From Polaribacter sp. (GTDB lineage Bacteria; Bacteroidota; Bacteroidia; Flavobacteriales; Flavobacteriaceae): a stretch of DNA of 64,000 nucleotides. Below are positions 27,469-36,700 of the stretch, in pieces (the stretch's first letter is position 1; each line of letters opens with the position of its first letter). The stretch covers positions 78,940 to 142,939 of the forward strand of contig JABJPX010000001.1 of assembly GCA_018663625.1 (NCBI GenBank), given 5' to 3'. Under the pieces are notes generated by a model. The model was not told where the DNA came from. It searched no databases and worked only from the letters and a program-made list of their open reading frames with translations. A program made the position numbers and the translations under genes.

Positions 27469-28776
27469 ATGAAAAAACTAGCATTGCATTGGAAGATTTT
27501 ATTAGGAATGGTTTTAGGAGTAGTTTTAGGAATAATCATGACCAATTTTGATTGGGGAATGAAATTTATTCAAGACTGGATAAAACCTTTTGGTAAGATA
27601 TTTATAAGTTCACTGAAATTAATTGCGATTCCTTTAATTTTGGCAGCTTTAATAAAAGGTGTTTCAGATTTGAAAGATATTTCTAAACTTTCTAAAATGG
27701 GAGGTAGAACAATTGGAATCTATATTACTACAACTGTTATTGCCGTTTCTATAGGTTTACTTTTAGTAAATATTGTGAATCCAGGAAGTTCTATTAGCGA
27801 ACAAACCAGAACAGAAATGGTTGAGAACTATAGCGGAAGTGCAGATAAATATCAAAAAACGGCCAAGGAGCAGAAAAAAAATGGGCCATTGAAAGCTTTG
27901 GAAGATTTAGTTCCAGAAAATATTTTTTCTGCTGCGACAAGCAATAGAAATATGTTACAGGTTATCTTTTTTGCAATCTTTTTTGGTGTGGGGCTAATTT
28001 TAATTCCAGAAGAAAAAGGAGAGACTGTAAAAAAATTCTTTGATGGCTTTAATGAAGTCATCTTAAAAATGGTAGATTTAATAATGCTTGCAGCTCCATA
28101 TGGAGTATTTGCATTATTAGCAGCTTTGGTTGTAGAATCACCAAGTGTTGATTTGTTTAAAGCATTAGCTTGGTATTCCTTAACGGTTGTTATTGGTTTG
28201 GGTGTTATGATTCTGATTTATATTTTAATCGTATTTCTTTTTACAAAGAAAAAACCAAGTTTCTTTGTCAAAGGGATCTCTCCAGCTCAATTATTAGCAT
28301 TCTCTACAAGCTCTAGTGCCGCAACACTTCCTGTGACTATGGAAAGAGTTACAGAGCATTTAGGAGTTGAAGAAGAAGTAGCCAGTTTTGTATTACCAAT
28401 TGGTGCTACTATTAACATGGATGGAACTAGTTTATATCAAGCAGTCGCTGCTGTTTTTATAGCACAAGCTTTTGGTATGGACTTGACTTTTGGAACACAA
28501 TTAGGAATTATTGCTACCGCTACTTTAGCCTCTATAGGTTCAGCGGCAGTTCCTGGTGCAGGAATGGTTATGTTGGTTGGTGTGCTAGGTTATGCTGGTA
28601 TTCCTGAAGCTGGTTTAGCATTAATTTTTGCTGTTGACAGACCATTGGATATGTGCCGAACAACCGTAAATGTTACTGGAGATGCTGCGGTATCTATGCT
28701 AGTTGCAAGTTCTCTTGGCAAACTAAAAAAACCAAAAGTTAAAGAATGGGACGATAATTATGAAGTTGTAAAATAA
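27469..28776 (+). CDS. dicarboxylate/amino acid:cation symporter (DAACS family)
   Basis: Na+ or H+-coupled importer for glutamate, aspartate or C4-dicarboxylates, 435 residues and about eight transmembrane helices plus two re-entrant hairpins. The family motifs are STSSSAATLPV (HP1), PIGATINMDGTSLYQ (TM7 NMDGT) and GAVPGAG-type SAAVPGAGMVML (HP2), then DRPLDMCRTTVNVTGD (substrate-binding TM8). An unusually long lumen-side loop is present at about 105-140. Substrate remains open between GltP-like and DctA-like. A terminator follows. Confidence 0.9.
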   Translation: MKKLALHWKILLGMVLGVVLGIIMTNFDWGMKFIQDWIKPFGKIFISSLKLIAIPLILAALIKGVSDLKDISKLSKMGGRTIGIYITTTVIAVSIGLLLVNIVNPGSSISEQTRTEMVENYSGSADKYQKTAKEQKKNGPLKALEDLVPENIFSAATSNRNMLQVIFFAIFFGVGLILIPEEKGETVKKFFDGFNEVILKMVDLIMLAAPYGVFALLAALVVESPSVDLFKALAWYSLTVVIGLGVMILIYILIVFLFTKKKPSFFVKGISPAQLLAFSTSSSAATLPVTMERVTEHLGVEEEVASFVLPIGATINMDGTSLYQAVAAVFIAQAFGMDLTFGTQLGIIATATLASIGSAAVPGAGMVMLVGVLGYAGIPEAGLALIFAVDRPLDMCRTTVNVTGDAAVSMLVASSLGKLKKPKVKEWDDNYEVVK

Positions 28777-28797
28777 TAATAAAATACATAAAATATT

Positions 28798-28838
28798 GAA
28801 GTGAAGCTCATACCGAGGTATGTACTTCACTTTTTTTT
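28798..28838 (+). terminator. terminator of the symporter gene
   Basis: AAGTGAAG and CATACC pair with GGTATG and CTTCACTT across a two-base internal mismatch, followed by eight T residues. It sits between convergent genes and may serve both strands. Confidence 0.75.
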
Positions 28839-28847
28839 ATGCGTATT

Positions 28848-29516
28848 TTAAGGTTTCTTGATGATTTTTTTTAGGGAACTAAAACTGTCAATCACTGCAT
28901 CCGCATTTTCGAGCGTTTGCCCCTCTGAAAGTTTATTGGCATATCCAAAAACAAAAATACCCGCGTCATTGGCTGCTGTTATCCCATTGTCTGAGTCTTC
29001 AATGACAATACAATTCTCTTTAGAAGTATTCGCTAAAAGCGCAGCTTTTTCAAAAATTTCAGGATGTGGTTTTGAAGCGGTTAAATCGGCTCCGCTTATT
29101 TTCGCTGAAAAATAGGATTGCAATTTGAAACGATCAAAAACACGGTTAATATTAACCATTGCAGAAGAAGATGCTAAAATTAAGGTACAGTTTTTTTCGT
29201 AAAAATACTTTATAATCTCTTCAACGCCAGCTACCAAATGTAAATTTGGGTCGTTTTCAAAGAAATTCACATAACGTCTTCGTTTGTCTAAAACCAAGGC
29301 ATTTGCATCCAAATCCAAATTAAAATGAGCAATCAATCGCTGAAAAGCATTGATTGTTGAAGAACCTGTTAGTGTTTTATATAGTTTTTCAGAAACTTCC
29401 AAACCCAAAGAAACAAAGGTTTCATAATAGGCTTTTTTGTGAATTGCTTCAGAATCTATAATCACACCATCCATGTCAAAGATGACGCATTGAATGTTTT
29501 TTGGAATTTTTTTCAT
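28848..29516 (-). CDS. HAD-superfamily phosphatase/beta-phosphoglucomutase-like
   Basis: HAD hydrolase of 222 residues, start MKKIPKNIQCVIFDMDGVIIDSEAIHKKAYY. Motif I is DMDGVIIDSE (Asp nucleophile), motif II is LASSSAMV, and motifs III/IV are KPHPEIFEKA and VIEDSDNGITAA. The cap belongs to the beta-phosphoglucomutase/6-phosphogluconate-phosphatase group; the natural substrate is not decided. The longer frame to 29627 reads into the neighbouring DCC1 gene. It ends 9 bases from the symporter terminator and lies 18 bases from the preceding gene's end, so they are likely cotranscribed. Confidence 0.85.
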   Translation of the reverse strand: MKKIPKNIQCVIFDMDGVIIDSEAIHKKAYYETFVSLGLEVSEKLYKTLTGSSTINAFQRLIAHFNLDLDANALVLDKRRRYVNFFENDPNLHLVAGVEEIIKYFYEKNCTLILASSSAMVNINRVFDRFKLQSYFSAKISGADLTASKPHPEIFEKAALLANTSKENCIVIEDSDNGITAANDAGIFVFGYANKLSEGQTLENADAVIDSFSSLKKIIKKP

Positions 29517-29533
29517 TGGTTTAAATCGTGTTT

Positions 29534-29977
29534 TTAAAGAGTAGATTCTGTAATAGTAAAAGAGGTTAAAAAGCGTTTTTCTAGGGCAGGAGTAGGGCAC
29601 ATGCAACGGTCTTTTTTGCCAAACCATTTGTACCTGTTTCTCGCAATAAAATCATAGATTAAATTTCTTAAAAATGGAGGAACAATCCAGCAGATTTGTG
29701 TCAAATTCCACCATCCTCCAAAAGTATTCATTATTTTTAATACCGCAGTTGATTTATAAGTATAGTTGTTTGGCGATTCATAAAGTATGATTGAATCCAT
29801 TTTTAAAAGATCTATTTTCAAATCACGAATAATTTCCTGACCAATTTCTGACTGTAATGCACAAAAGACAAAATTATTTTTGGTATCAAATCGAATGACT
29901 TTTAGAACGCTATTGTTGCATAAATTACACATTCCATCAAATAAAATTATTTTTTTGTTTTTCGGCAAATGAGTCAT
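29534..29977 (-). CDS. DCC1-like thiol-disulfide oxidoreductase family protein
   Basis: Protein of 147 residues (DUF393 family) with the DxxCxxC-like motif FDGMCNLC (C17, C20) and FVFCALQSEIGQ. The C-terminal part has RNRYKWFGKKDRCMCP. No signal peptide. Members are predicted thiol oxidoreductases; partner and reaction are not known. It lies 17 bases before the HAD phosphatase gene and is transcribed with it. Confidence 0.85.
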   Translation of the reverse strand: MTHLPKNKKIILFDGMCNLCNNSVLKVIRFDTKNNFVFCALQSEIGQEIIRDLKIDLLKMDSIILYESPNNYTYKSTAVLKIMNTFGGWWNLTQICWIVPPFLRNLIYDFIARNRYKWFGKKDRCMCPTPALEKRFLTSFTITESTL

Positions 29978-30079
29978 TTTCTGTCATTCTAGTATGAGAT
30001 ACAAAAGTACAGCAACTTTTTAATAATATTTAATAAAATTATTACATGAATTTGTAACAATTTTATTGCACATACGTCT

Positions 30080-30087
30080 TACCTTTG
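30080..30087 (+). promoter_or_regulatory. -7 element upstream of the efflux operon
   Basis: TACCTTTG fits TAnnTTTG, with a TTTG at 30051-30054 that is 25 bases away, longer than the normal 19. Start would be about 90 bases before the first gene at 30184. Confidence 0.35.
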
Positions 30088-30183
30088 AATTCGTTTAAAA
30101 AATAAAAACACCAAGTGTTTTTGAAAGATAATTAATAGCCGAAAACAAAGGTATTAGTTACTTTGTGAAAAAAATAACATTGA

Positions 30184-30876
30184 ATGATTAGAATAGAAAA
30201 GCTTCATAAGTCGTATCCTATTGGAAAGGATTCTTTACATGTTTTAAAAGGAATTGATTTGCATATTAAAGAGGGCGAATTTGTTTCTATTATGGGATCT
30301 TCTGGATCTGGGAAATCTACTTTATTAAATATTGTTGGCTTGTTAGACATTCATGATGAAGGCGATTATTATTTAAATGGTCAGTTAATAAAAGATTTAA
30401 ACGAGAAAAAAGCAGCCATTCTTAGGAATAAGTTTTTAGGTTTTGTTTTTCAATCTTTCAACTTAATTTCATACAAAACAGCTCTAGAAAATGTTGCATT
30501 GCCTTTGTATTATAAAGGAATGAATAGAAAGGAACGCTTAAAAGTTGCAATGGATTATCTAGATAAAGTAGGTTTAAAAGATTGGGCTAGCCATCTTCCA
30601 AACGAACTATCAGGAGGGCAAAAACAACGGGTTGCAATTGCAAGAGCATTGGTTACAAATCCAAAAGTAGTTTTAGCAGATGAACCAACAGGAGCGCTTG
30701 ATACCACTACGACTGATTCTGTGATGGATTTACTAAAAGACATTAACGACGAAGGAATGACTGTTTTTGTGATTACCCATGAGGAAGAAGTTGCAGAACA
30801 AACCAAAAGAATTGTACGACTAAGGGATGGAATCATTATTAGCGATACTCCTACAAAAGCCGCCAAAGCACTATAA
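30184..30876 (+). CDS. MacB/LolD-like ABC transporter ATP-binding protein
   Basis: ATPase of 230 residues for a type VII ABC system. Walker A GSSGSGKST, Q-loop FVFQSFNLI, signature LSGGQKQR, Walker B VVLADEPTGALD and H-loop VITHEEE are all intact. It is the first gene of a four-gene unit, two bases before the first permease. It would energise two FtsX/MacB-like permeases and an adaptor that link inner-membrane to export of a lipid, antibiotic or peptide; the cargo is unknown. Confidence 0.93.
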   Translation: MIRIEKLHKSYPIGKDSLHVLKGIDLHIKEGEFVSIMGSSGSGKSTLLNIVGLLDIHDEGDYYLNGQLIKDLNEKKAAILRNKFLGFVFQSFNLISYKTALENVALPLYYKGMNRKERLKVAMDYLDKVGLKDWASHLPNELSGGQKQRVAIARALVTNPKVVLADEPTGALDTTTTDSVMDLLKDINDEGMTVFVITHEEEVAEQTKRIVRLRDGIIISDTPTKAAKAL

Positions 30877-30878
30877 TT

Positions 30879-32111
30879 ATGTTCGATTTAGATCGTTGGA
30901 GAGAAATTTTTCAAAGCATTAATAAAAACAGGTTACGTTCCGTAATGTCTGGTTTTACTGTTGCGTTTGCAATTCTATTATTTACCTTACTTTTTGGAGT
31001 TGCATCTGGATTAGGGAACTTTTTCAAAAGCGCTTTTGCAGACGATGCACAAAATATGATGTTTGTGCGTGTTTGGAAAACAACAAAACCCTACAAAGGA
31101 TTACAAACAGGAAGAGCAATTCAACTTAAAAATACAGATTATAATTACATTACAGAGGAATATGAAGATAAAATTCAATATCAATCTGCAAGAGTTTATA
31201 AAAATTTCTCCATTAAATATAAAAATGATGCAAGTAGTTACAGTGTAACAGCGGTGCATCCAGATCATCAGTTTTTAGAAAAAACGATCATGGATGAAGG
31301 TCGTTATTTAAACGAAAGGGATCTTAGAGAAAAATCCAAAGTAATTGTCATAGGTCGACTGGTGAAAAAAGATTTATTTGGCGAAAAACCAGCATTAGGA
31401 AAAAGAGTCAATGTAAATGGAAGTTCTTTTTTAATAATCGGTATCTTTTCTGATGAAGGAGGAGATAATGAAGAGAGAAAGACCTATATTCCTATTTCCA
31501 CTGCCCAGATGATGTACGGAAACAATGACTATATCAGTCAGATTAATTTAGGGTACAATCCAAATTTAAGTACAGATGCTGCCATTGCTTTTGGTAAAAA
31601 AGTAGAACGCGATATGCGTAAAAAATTGAATATCCATCCTGATGATCAAAGTGCATTGTCAGTTCGGAATATGGCCGAAGCAAACAAGTTTGTAAGTATT
31701 TTAATGTTTGCTTTGTATCTAATTATTGGTTTCATTGGCTCTGGGACTCTAATAGCTGGGATTATAGGAATCAGTAATATTATGATTTTTGTGATTAAAG
31801 AACGTACCAAAGAATTTGGAATTCGAAAAGCCTTGGGTGCAACGCCAGGATCTATCATTGGAATGGTTGTTCAAGAATCTGTGTTGATAACCACATTAGC
31901 AGGGTATTTTGGCTTGATGCTGGGAACTTATATATTAAGTGCAATCGGAAACAGTTTGGAAGAGAAATATTTCATCAAAGATCCAACCGTTAGTCCTGGC
32001 ATAGTTATCGGAGCAACGGTTATTTTAATTCTTTCAGGATTAATTGCGGGATACGTTCCTGCAAAAAGAGCCGCTAGAATCAAACCCATAGAAGCATTAA
32101 GAGCAGACTAA
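30879..32111 (+). CDS. MacB-like ABC transporter permease (first copy)
   Basis: Membrane protein of 410 residues with the MacB/FtsX plan: N-terminal membrane helix (RSVMSGFTVAFAILLFTLLFGV), a large extracytoplasmic domain (about 50-280) and three C-terminal helices. The cytoplasmic coupling sequence VIKERTKEFGIRKALGATPGSIIGMV and the tail PAKRAARIKPIEALRAD are typical. It starts two bases after the ATPase stop and ends two bases before the second permease, which shows an operon. The two permeases are homologous but diverged, consistent with a heterodimer. Confidence 0.92.
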   Translation: MFDLDRWREIFQSINKNRLRSVMSGFTVAFAILLFTLLFGVASGLGNFFKSAFADDAQNMMFVRVWKTTKPYKGLQTGRAIQLKNTDYNYITEEYEDKIQYQSARVYKNFSIKYKNDASSYSVTAVHPDHQFLEKTIMDEGRYLNERDLREKSKVIVIGRLVKKDLFGEKPALGKRVNVNGSSFLIIGIFSDEGGDNEERKTYIPISTAQMMYGNNDYISQINLGYNPNLSTDAAIAFGKKVERDMRKKLNIHPDDQSALSVRNMAEANKFVSILMFALYLIIGFIGSGTLIAGIIGISNIMIFVIKERTKEFGIRKALGATPGSIIGMVVQESVLITTLAGYFGLMLGTYILSAIGNSLEEKYFIKDPTVSPGIVIGATVILILSGLIAGYVPAKRAARIKPIEALRAD

Positions 32112-32113
32112 TT

Positions 32114-33358
32114 ATGAAATTTTTATTTGATTCAGATACATGGCAAGAGATTTACGGAAGCATCCGTAAAAACAAAGTGCGAACTGGAATTACCATTATC
32201 GGTGTTTTATGGGGAATTTTCTTGTTAGTTGTTTTATTAGGAGCTGCTAGAGGTTTAGAAAATAGTTTTAACAAAGCTTTTGGTAATTTTGCGACCAACA
32301 GTGTATTTGTTTGGACACAATCTACAGATACTCCCTTCAAAGGTTTTCAAAAAGGAAGAAGGTTTCGATTAAATATGAAAGATATTCAGGTTTTAAAATC
32401 GGAGTATGCTGATGAAATTAAACTATTGGCACCTAGAAATCAAACCATGAATTTAATCGTCAAAGACTTCAAATCAGGTTCTTTTAAAGTGAGTGGTGAT
32501 TTTCCAGTTTTAGATCAAATTCAAAAGAAGAAGTTAATATATGGTCGTTTTTTAAACCAAAATGACATTACATCGAGTGCAAAAGTAACCGTCATTTCAG
32601 AAGATATTTACAAGCAATTTTTTGAAAAAGATGAAATGCCGATTGGTCAGAACATTAAGATCAACAGCATCAATTATAAAGTTATTGGGGTCTACGAAGC
32701 TTCTAACACTGCAAATATAGACGGAGATACTGCATACATTCCTTTTTCTACCTATAAAAAAGTATACAATACGGCCAATAATATTGATTGGATGATGATA
32801 ACTGCTAATGAAGGTATTGACATTGAGCAAATGGAGAGTGATGTATTGCTAACGCTTAAAAATTTACACAAAGTACACCCCGAAGACGAAAGGGCTTTTG
32901 GTTCCTTCAACCTTGGAAAAGAAATTGCGAAGTTTACTGGTTTTTTAACTGGGATGCAGTTTTTAACTTGGTTTGTAGGGATTGCAACTTTAATCGCGGG
33001 TGTTTTTGCCATTGGAAATATTCTTTTAATTACCGTAAAAGAACGCACCAAAGAAATAGGAATCCGAAGAGCTTTAGGTGCAACTCCAAAAAGTATCCGA
33101 CAACAAATTATTTTAGAATCAGTTTTTTTAACCACAGTAGCAGGGATGGTTGGTATAATTATGGGAGCCACTGTTTTAATGATTATTGATACCTTGTTTG
33201 GGCAAGGTGAAGACGCAACCCTCGTAAATCCAACTGTAAATATTCCAATTATATTAGCCGCATTTACAGCATTAGTAGTTTTAGGAACATTAATTGGTTT
33301 AATTCCAGCGCATATGGCAACAGTAGTGAAACCAATAGAAGCATTAAGAGAAGAATAA
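32114..33358 (+). CDS. MacB-like ABC transporter permease (second copy)
   Basis: Membrane protein of 414 residues, homologous to the preceding permease. First helix TGITIIGVLWGIFLLVVLLG, extracytoplasmic domain to about 270, then TVKERTKEIGIRRALGATPKSIRQQ and a C-terminal PAHMATVVKPIEALREE. It is the likely second half of a heterodimeric permease. It is followed by the adaptor gene after 24 bases. Confidence 0.92.
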   Translation: MKFLFDSDTWQEIYGSIRKNKVRTGITIIGVLWGIFLLVVLLGAARGLENSFNKAFGNFATNSVFVWTQSTDTPFKGFQKGRRFRLNMKDIQVLKSEYADEIKLLAPRNQTMNLIVKDFKSGSFKVSGDFPVLDQIQKKKLIYGRFLNQNDITSSAKVTVISEDIYKQFFEKDEMPIGQNIKINSINYKVIGVYEASNTANIDGDTAYIPFSTYKKVYNTANNIDWMMITANEGIDIEQMESDVLLTLKNLHKVHPEDERAFGSFNLGKEIAKFTGFLTGMQFLTWFVGIATLIAGVFAIGNILLITVKERTKEIGIRRALGATPKSIRQQIILESVFLTTVAGMVGIIMGATVLMIIDTLFGQGEDATLVNPTVNIPIILAAFTALVVLGTLIGLIPAHMATVVKPIEALREE

Positions 33359-33382
33359 AGAGCATTAAACAATCAACAAATC

Positions 33383-34498
33383 ATGAGTAAGAGAGCAAAA
33401 ATTATTTTAGGAATTATCGTTTTATTTTTTGCAGCCGCATTAGTATGGTTCGGCATGAAAAACAAAAGGAATATCATTCAATTTGAAACAGCAACCCCTT
33501 TTAAAACCTCTATTGTAAAAAAGACAGTAGCCACAGGGAAAGTAACTCCTTTAGAAGAAATTGAAATCAAACCACAGATTACAGGGATTATTGATAAAAT
33601 TTTATTGTTAGAAGGTGCCACTGTTACCAAAGGAGATTTGATTGCAACCGTAAGAGTAGTTCCAAATGAGCAATCTCTATTGAGTGCTAAGGGACGTGTA
33701 GACAATGCCAAATTGAGAATTAATAACTCACAAATCACTTACAAAAGAAACAAGCAATTGTTTGATAAAGGAGTAATTGCTAGAGCTGCATACGAATCTG
33801 TAGAGCTTGCTTATAATCAAGCAAAGCAAGATTTGAAAAATGCTGAAAACGATTATCAGATTATTAAAAAAGGATATTCTGGATCAGGGGCTACTGCAAA
33901 CACAAATATTATTGCACAAATGTCGGGTACTGTTTTAGAGATCCCTGTAAAAGAAGGAGATCAAGTAATTCAGTCAAATAATTTCAATGCAGGAACAACC
34001 ATTGCATCGATTGCAGACATGCGAAAGATGATTTTTGAAGGGAAAGTTGATGAGTCTGAAGTGGGAAAATTAATCAACGGAACCGGTATTGAAGTTTCTA
34101 TTGGTGCGATTGAAGGAATTAAATTTCCAGCAAAATTAAATTTCATTGCACCCAAAGGTACTGAAGAAGGAGGAGCTGTTCAATTTAAAATTAAAGCAGA
34201 CGTTACCTTAGATGATAAGTATTTTATTAGAGCAGGATACAGTGCCAATGCGGATATTGTATTGGAAAAAAGAGACAGTGTTTTGTCAATTAAAGAAGCT
34301 TTGTTAAAGTTTGATAGAAAGACAGAAGAACCTTATGTAGAAGTTCAAACAGAAGAAGGGAAATTTGAAAAAAGAACCTTAAAACTAGGAACTTCTGACG
34401 GTGTTAATATTGAAGTTTTAGAAGGGGTTACACTAGAAGATAAAATTAAAGTTTGGAATAAAGCCAAGAAATCGGATGCCAAAGAGGAGAACGATTAA
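33383..34498 (+). CDS. HlyD/MacA-like periplasmic adaptor
   Basis: Membrane-fusion protein of 371 residues with an N-terminal membrane anchor (IILGIIVLFFAAALVWFGM), lipoyl halves (ATGKVTPLEEIEIKPQITGIIDKILL and MSGTVLEIPVKEGDQV), a coiled-coil hairpin (about 100-165, with YKRNKQLFDKGVIARAAYESVELAYNQAK) and a beta-barrel/membrane-proximal end. It would bridge the ABC permeases to an outer-membrane TolC-type channel, absent from this window. The unit ends with a terminator. Confidence 0.9.
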   Translation: MSKRAKIILGIIVLFFAAALVWFGMKNKRNIIQFETATPFKTSIVKKTVATGKVTPLEEIEIKPQITGIIDKILLLEGATVTKGDLIATVRVVPNEQSLLSAKGRVDNAKLRINNSQITYKRNKQLFDKGVIARAAYESVELAYNQAKQDLKNAENDYQIIKKGYSGSGATANTNIIAQMSGTVLEIPVKEGDQVIQSNNFNAGTTIASIADMRKMIFEGKVDESEVGKLINGTGIEVSIGAIEGIKFPAKLNFIAPKGTEEGGAVQFKIKADVTLDDKYFIRAGYSANADIVLEKRDSVLSIKEALLKFDRKTEEPYVEVQTEEGKFEKRTLKLGTSDGVNIEVLEGVTLEDKIKVWNKAKKSDAKEEND

Positions 34499-34526
34499 TG
34501 AGCAATTCTGATGATTTTGCATAAAA

Positions 34527-34557
34527 AAAGGAACTCACAACTGAGTTCCTTTTTTTA
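34527..34557 (+). terminator. terminator of the efflux operon
   Basis: AAGGAACTCA / TGAGTTCCTT (34528-34537 with 34542-34551), four-base loop, T run, 30 bases after the adaptor stop. Confidence 0.88.
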
Positions 34558-34586
34558 TCTATAATATTTAATAAACTTAATGTTTT

Positions 34587-35474
34587 CTAGCGAAACATTT
34601 TAGCCACTGTGTCTGATTTTTTGCCCTTACTATAATCATAGAAACCTTCCCCAGACTTTATCCCTAATTTACCCGCCATAACCATATTTACTAACAACGG
34701 ACAAGGGGCATATTTTGGGTTTTTAAAACCATCATGCATCACATTTAAAATGGATAAACAGACATCTAAGCCAATAAAGTCTGCCAATTGTAAAGGTCCC
34801 ATTGGATGTGCCATTCCTAATTTCATCACGGTATCTATTTCTGTGACACCAGCGACACCATTATATAGTGTTTCAATAGCTTCGTTAATCATTGGCATTA
34901 AAATTCGATTGGCAACAAAACCAGGGTAATCGTTCACTTGTACAGGAATCTTATTGATTTCTTTGGATAAGTTTACTGTAAATTTCATCACTTCATCGGA
35001 CGTGTTGTACCCTCTAATAATTTCCACCAATTTCATAATTGGAACAGGATTCATAAAATGCATCCCAATTACTTTATCGGGTCTGTTAGTAACCGCAGCA
35101 ATCTGTGTAATAGAAATTGAAGATGTATTGGTTGCCAAAATGGTATCTTCTGGACAAACCTCATCTAGTTCTTTAAAAATTTTGGTTTTTAAAATTGCAT
35201 TTTCAGTGGCAGCTTCAATAACCAAAGTTGCATTTTTCACCCCATCTTTGATAGATGTGAAGGTCGTTATGTTTGCAAGTGTTTTTACTTTATCAGCTTC
35301 AGAAATTTTTTCTTTTGCAACCATTCGATCTAAGTTCTTTGAAATCGTTGCAATTCCTTTCTCTAGTGCAAGCTGAGAAATATCGATTAGTTGTACATTA
35401 TAATTAAACTGTGCAAAGTTATGTGCGATACCGTTTCCCATAGTTCCTGCTCCAATTACTGCTATATTTTTCAT
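34587..35474 (-). CDS. 3-hydroxybutyryl-CoA dehydrogenase
   Basis: NAD(P)-dependent 3-hydroxyacyl-CoA dehydrogenase of 295 residues. The Rossmann N-terminus has GAGTMGNGIAHNFAQ, then SSISITQIAA, the catalytic pair IGMHFMNPVPIMKLVEII (His) and YPGFVANRILMPMINEA with a conserved Asn. It acts in beta-oxidation, butyrate metabolism or polyhydroxybutyrate-related reactions. It stands alone, so the pathway is not indicated by neighbours. Confidence 0.92.
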   Translation of the reverse strand: MKNIAVIGAGTMGNGIAHNFAQFNYNVQLIDISQLALEKGIATISKNLDRMVAKEKISEADKVKTLANITTFTSIKDGVKNATLVIEAATENAILKTKIFKELDEVCPEDTILATNTSSISITQIAAVTNRPDKVIGMHFMNPVPIMKLVEIIRGYNTSDEVMKFTVNLSKEINKIPVQVNDYPGFVANRILMPMINEAIETLYNGVAGVTEIDTVMKLGMAHPMGPLQLADFIGLDVCLSILNVMHDGFKNPKYAPCPLLVNMVMAGKLGIKSGEGFYDYSKGKKSDTVAKMFR

Positions 35475-35538
35475 ATACTGTTAATTAAAATTCATTCCTA
35501 AAAGTCTCCAATTATTTGCAAAATATAGAGCTGTTTGA

Positions 35539-36498
35539 TTAGAAGCAATCAATAATTTGCTGCGCAACTCTTAATGCTTCCGTACCTTGATGTAAAGAAA
35601 CAATAGGTGTTGTATTTTGCTGAATTGCATTTGCAAAAGATTCCAGTTCATCTAAAATGGCATTATTCCCCTCAACTGTTGGATTATCAAAATAGATTTG
35701 CTTTTTAACACCTTCAGCATTTTGCAAAATCATGGCAAAATCATCAGGGTTTTCAGGTACTTCTTTCATGCGAACTACTTCAGCTACTTTTTCTAAAAAA
35801 TCTACGGATATATAAGCATCTTTTTGAAAAAACCTAGATTTACGCATGTTTTTCATAGAGATTCTACTTGCCGTCAGATTGGCAACACAACCATTTTCAA
35901 ATTCAATCCTTGCGTTTGCAATATCTGGAGTCTCAGAAATTACCGAAATTGCACTTCCATGTACATTTTTCACTTTGGATTGAACCACTGATAAAATAAT
36001 ATCAATATCATGAATCATTAAATCCAACACAACAGGCACATCTGTACCCCTTGGGTTAAATTCGGCCAATCGATGTGTTTCGATAAACATCGGTTGATTG
36101 ATTTTTTCGTTTACTGCTGTAAATGCTGGATTGAAACGCTCTACATGTCCAACTTGTCCCTTTACTTGGTGTTTGTCGGCCAATGCGCTAATTGCTTCCG
36201 CTTCTGTGACTGTTTTGGTGATTGGTTTTTCAATAAAAACATGGCAGCCGCTCTCAATTGCTTTTTTTGCACAATCAAAGTGAGAGAGGGTTGGTGTAAC
36301 AATATCAATCACCTCAACAGCAGCAATTAAATCATCAATAGAATCAAATAATTTATAGCCAAATTCTTTAGCAACTTTTGTTGCATTTTCAGTGAATGGA
36401 TCGTAAAATCCAACCAATTCATATTTTTCAGATTGTTGTAATAAACGTAAGTGAATTTTTCCAAGGTGACCAGCACCTAAAACTCCAGCTTTTAACAT
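35539..36498 (-). CDS. Gfo/Idh/MocA family oxidoreductase
   Basis: NAD(P)-dependent oxidoreductase of 319 residues: Rossmann domain (GAGHLGKIHLRLLQQ; EKPITKTVTEAE with the catalytic Lys region) and a C-terminal alpha/beta domain (HDIDIILS). The family acts on sugars, inositol or UDP-sugars, among others; this one lacks any diagnostic substrate motif. It is 64 bases upstream of the 3-hydroxyacyl-CoA dehydrogenase on the same strand but probably independent in function. Confidence 0.85.
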   Translation of the reverse strand: MLKAGVLGAGHLGKIHLRLLQQSEKYELVGFYDPFTENATKVAKEFGYKLFDSIDDLIAAVEVIDIVTPTLSHFDCAKKAIESGCHVFIEKPITKTVTEAEAISALADKHQVKGQVGHVERFNPAFTAVNEKINQPMFIETHRLAEFNPRGTDVPVVLDLMIHDIDIILSVVQSKVKNVHGSAISVISETPDIANARIEFENGCVANLTASRISMKNMRKSRFFQKDAYISVDFLEKVAEVVRMKEVPENPDDFAMILQNAEGVKKQIYFDNPTVEGNNAILDELESFANAIQQNTTPIVSLHQGTEALRVAQQIIDCF

Positions 36499-36700
36499 AA
36501 ATGTGTTTTTATTTCATTGCGAGAAGCATCGAATACTCTATAAAGAAAAAGAGTACTTTATTATACTCGCTCATAATGATGTCGTTAAATTTGTATATGA
36601 CCTTCAAATAAATAAGGAAAATTACACCAACAAATATACAATTTTATAAGATTGTATTTAGATTTATTACTATTTTTAAGGCCTTAGAAAGGAATCAGAT

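Noticed and set aside
32752..33372. A 206-codon minus-strand frame antisense to the second permease.
   Set aside because: Its composition mirrors the permease codons, and the plus-strand protein is a clear MacB-like permease.
34954..35376. A 140-codon plus-strand frame.
   Set aside because: It is antisense to the clear 3-hydroxyacyl-CoA dehydrogenase and is a by-product of its codons.
36499..36700. Possible riboswitch or small RNA in the Gfo/pcm gap.
   Set aside because: No stable paired regions or known motif could be seen by eye; the region is plain AT-rich DNA.
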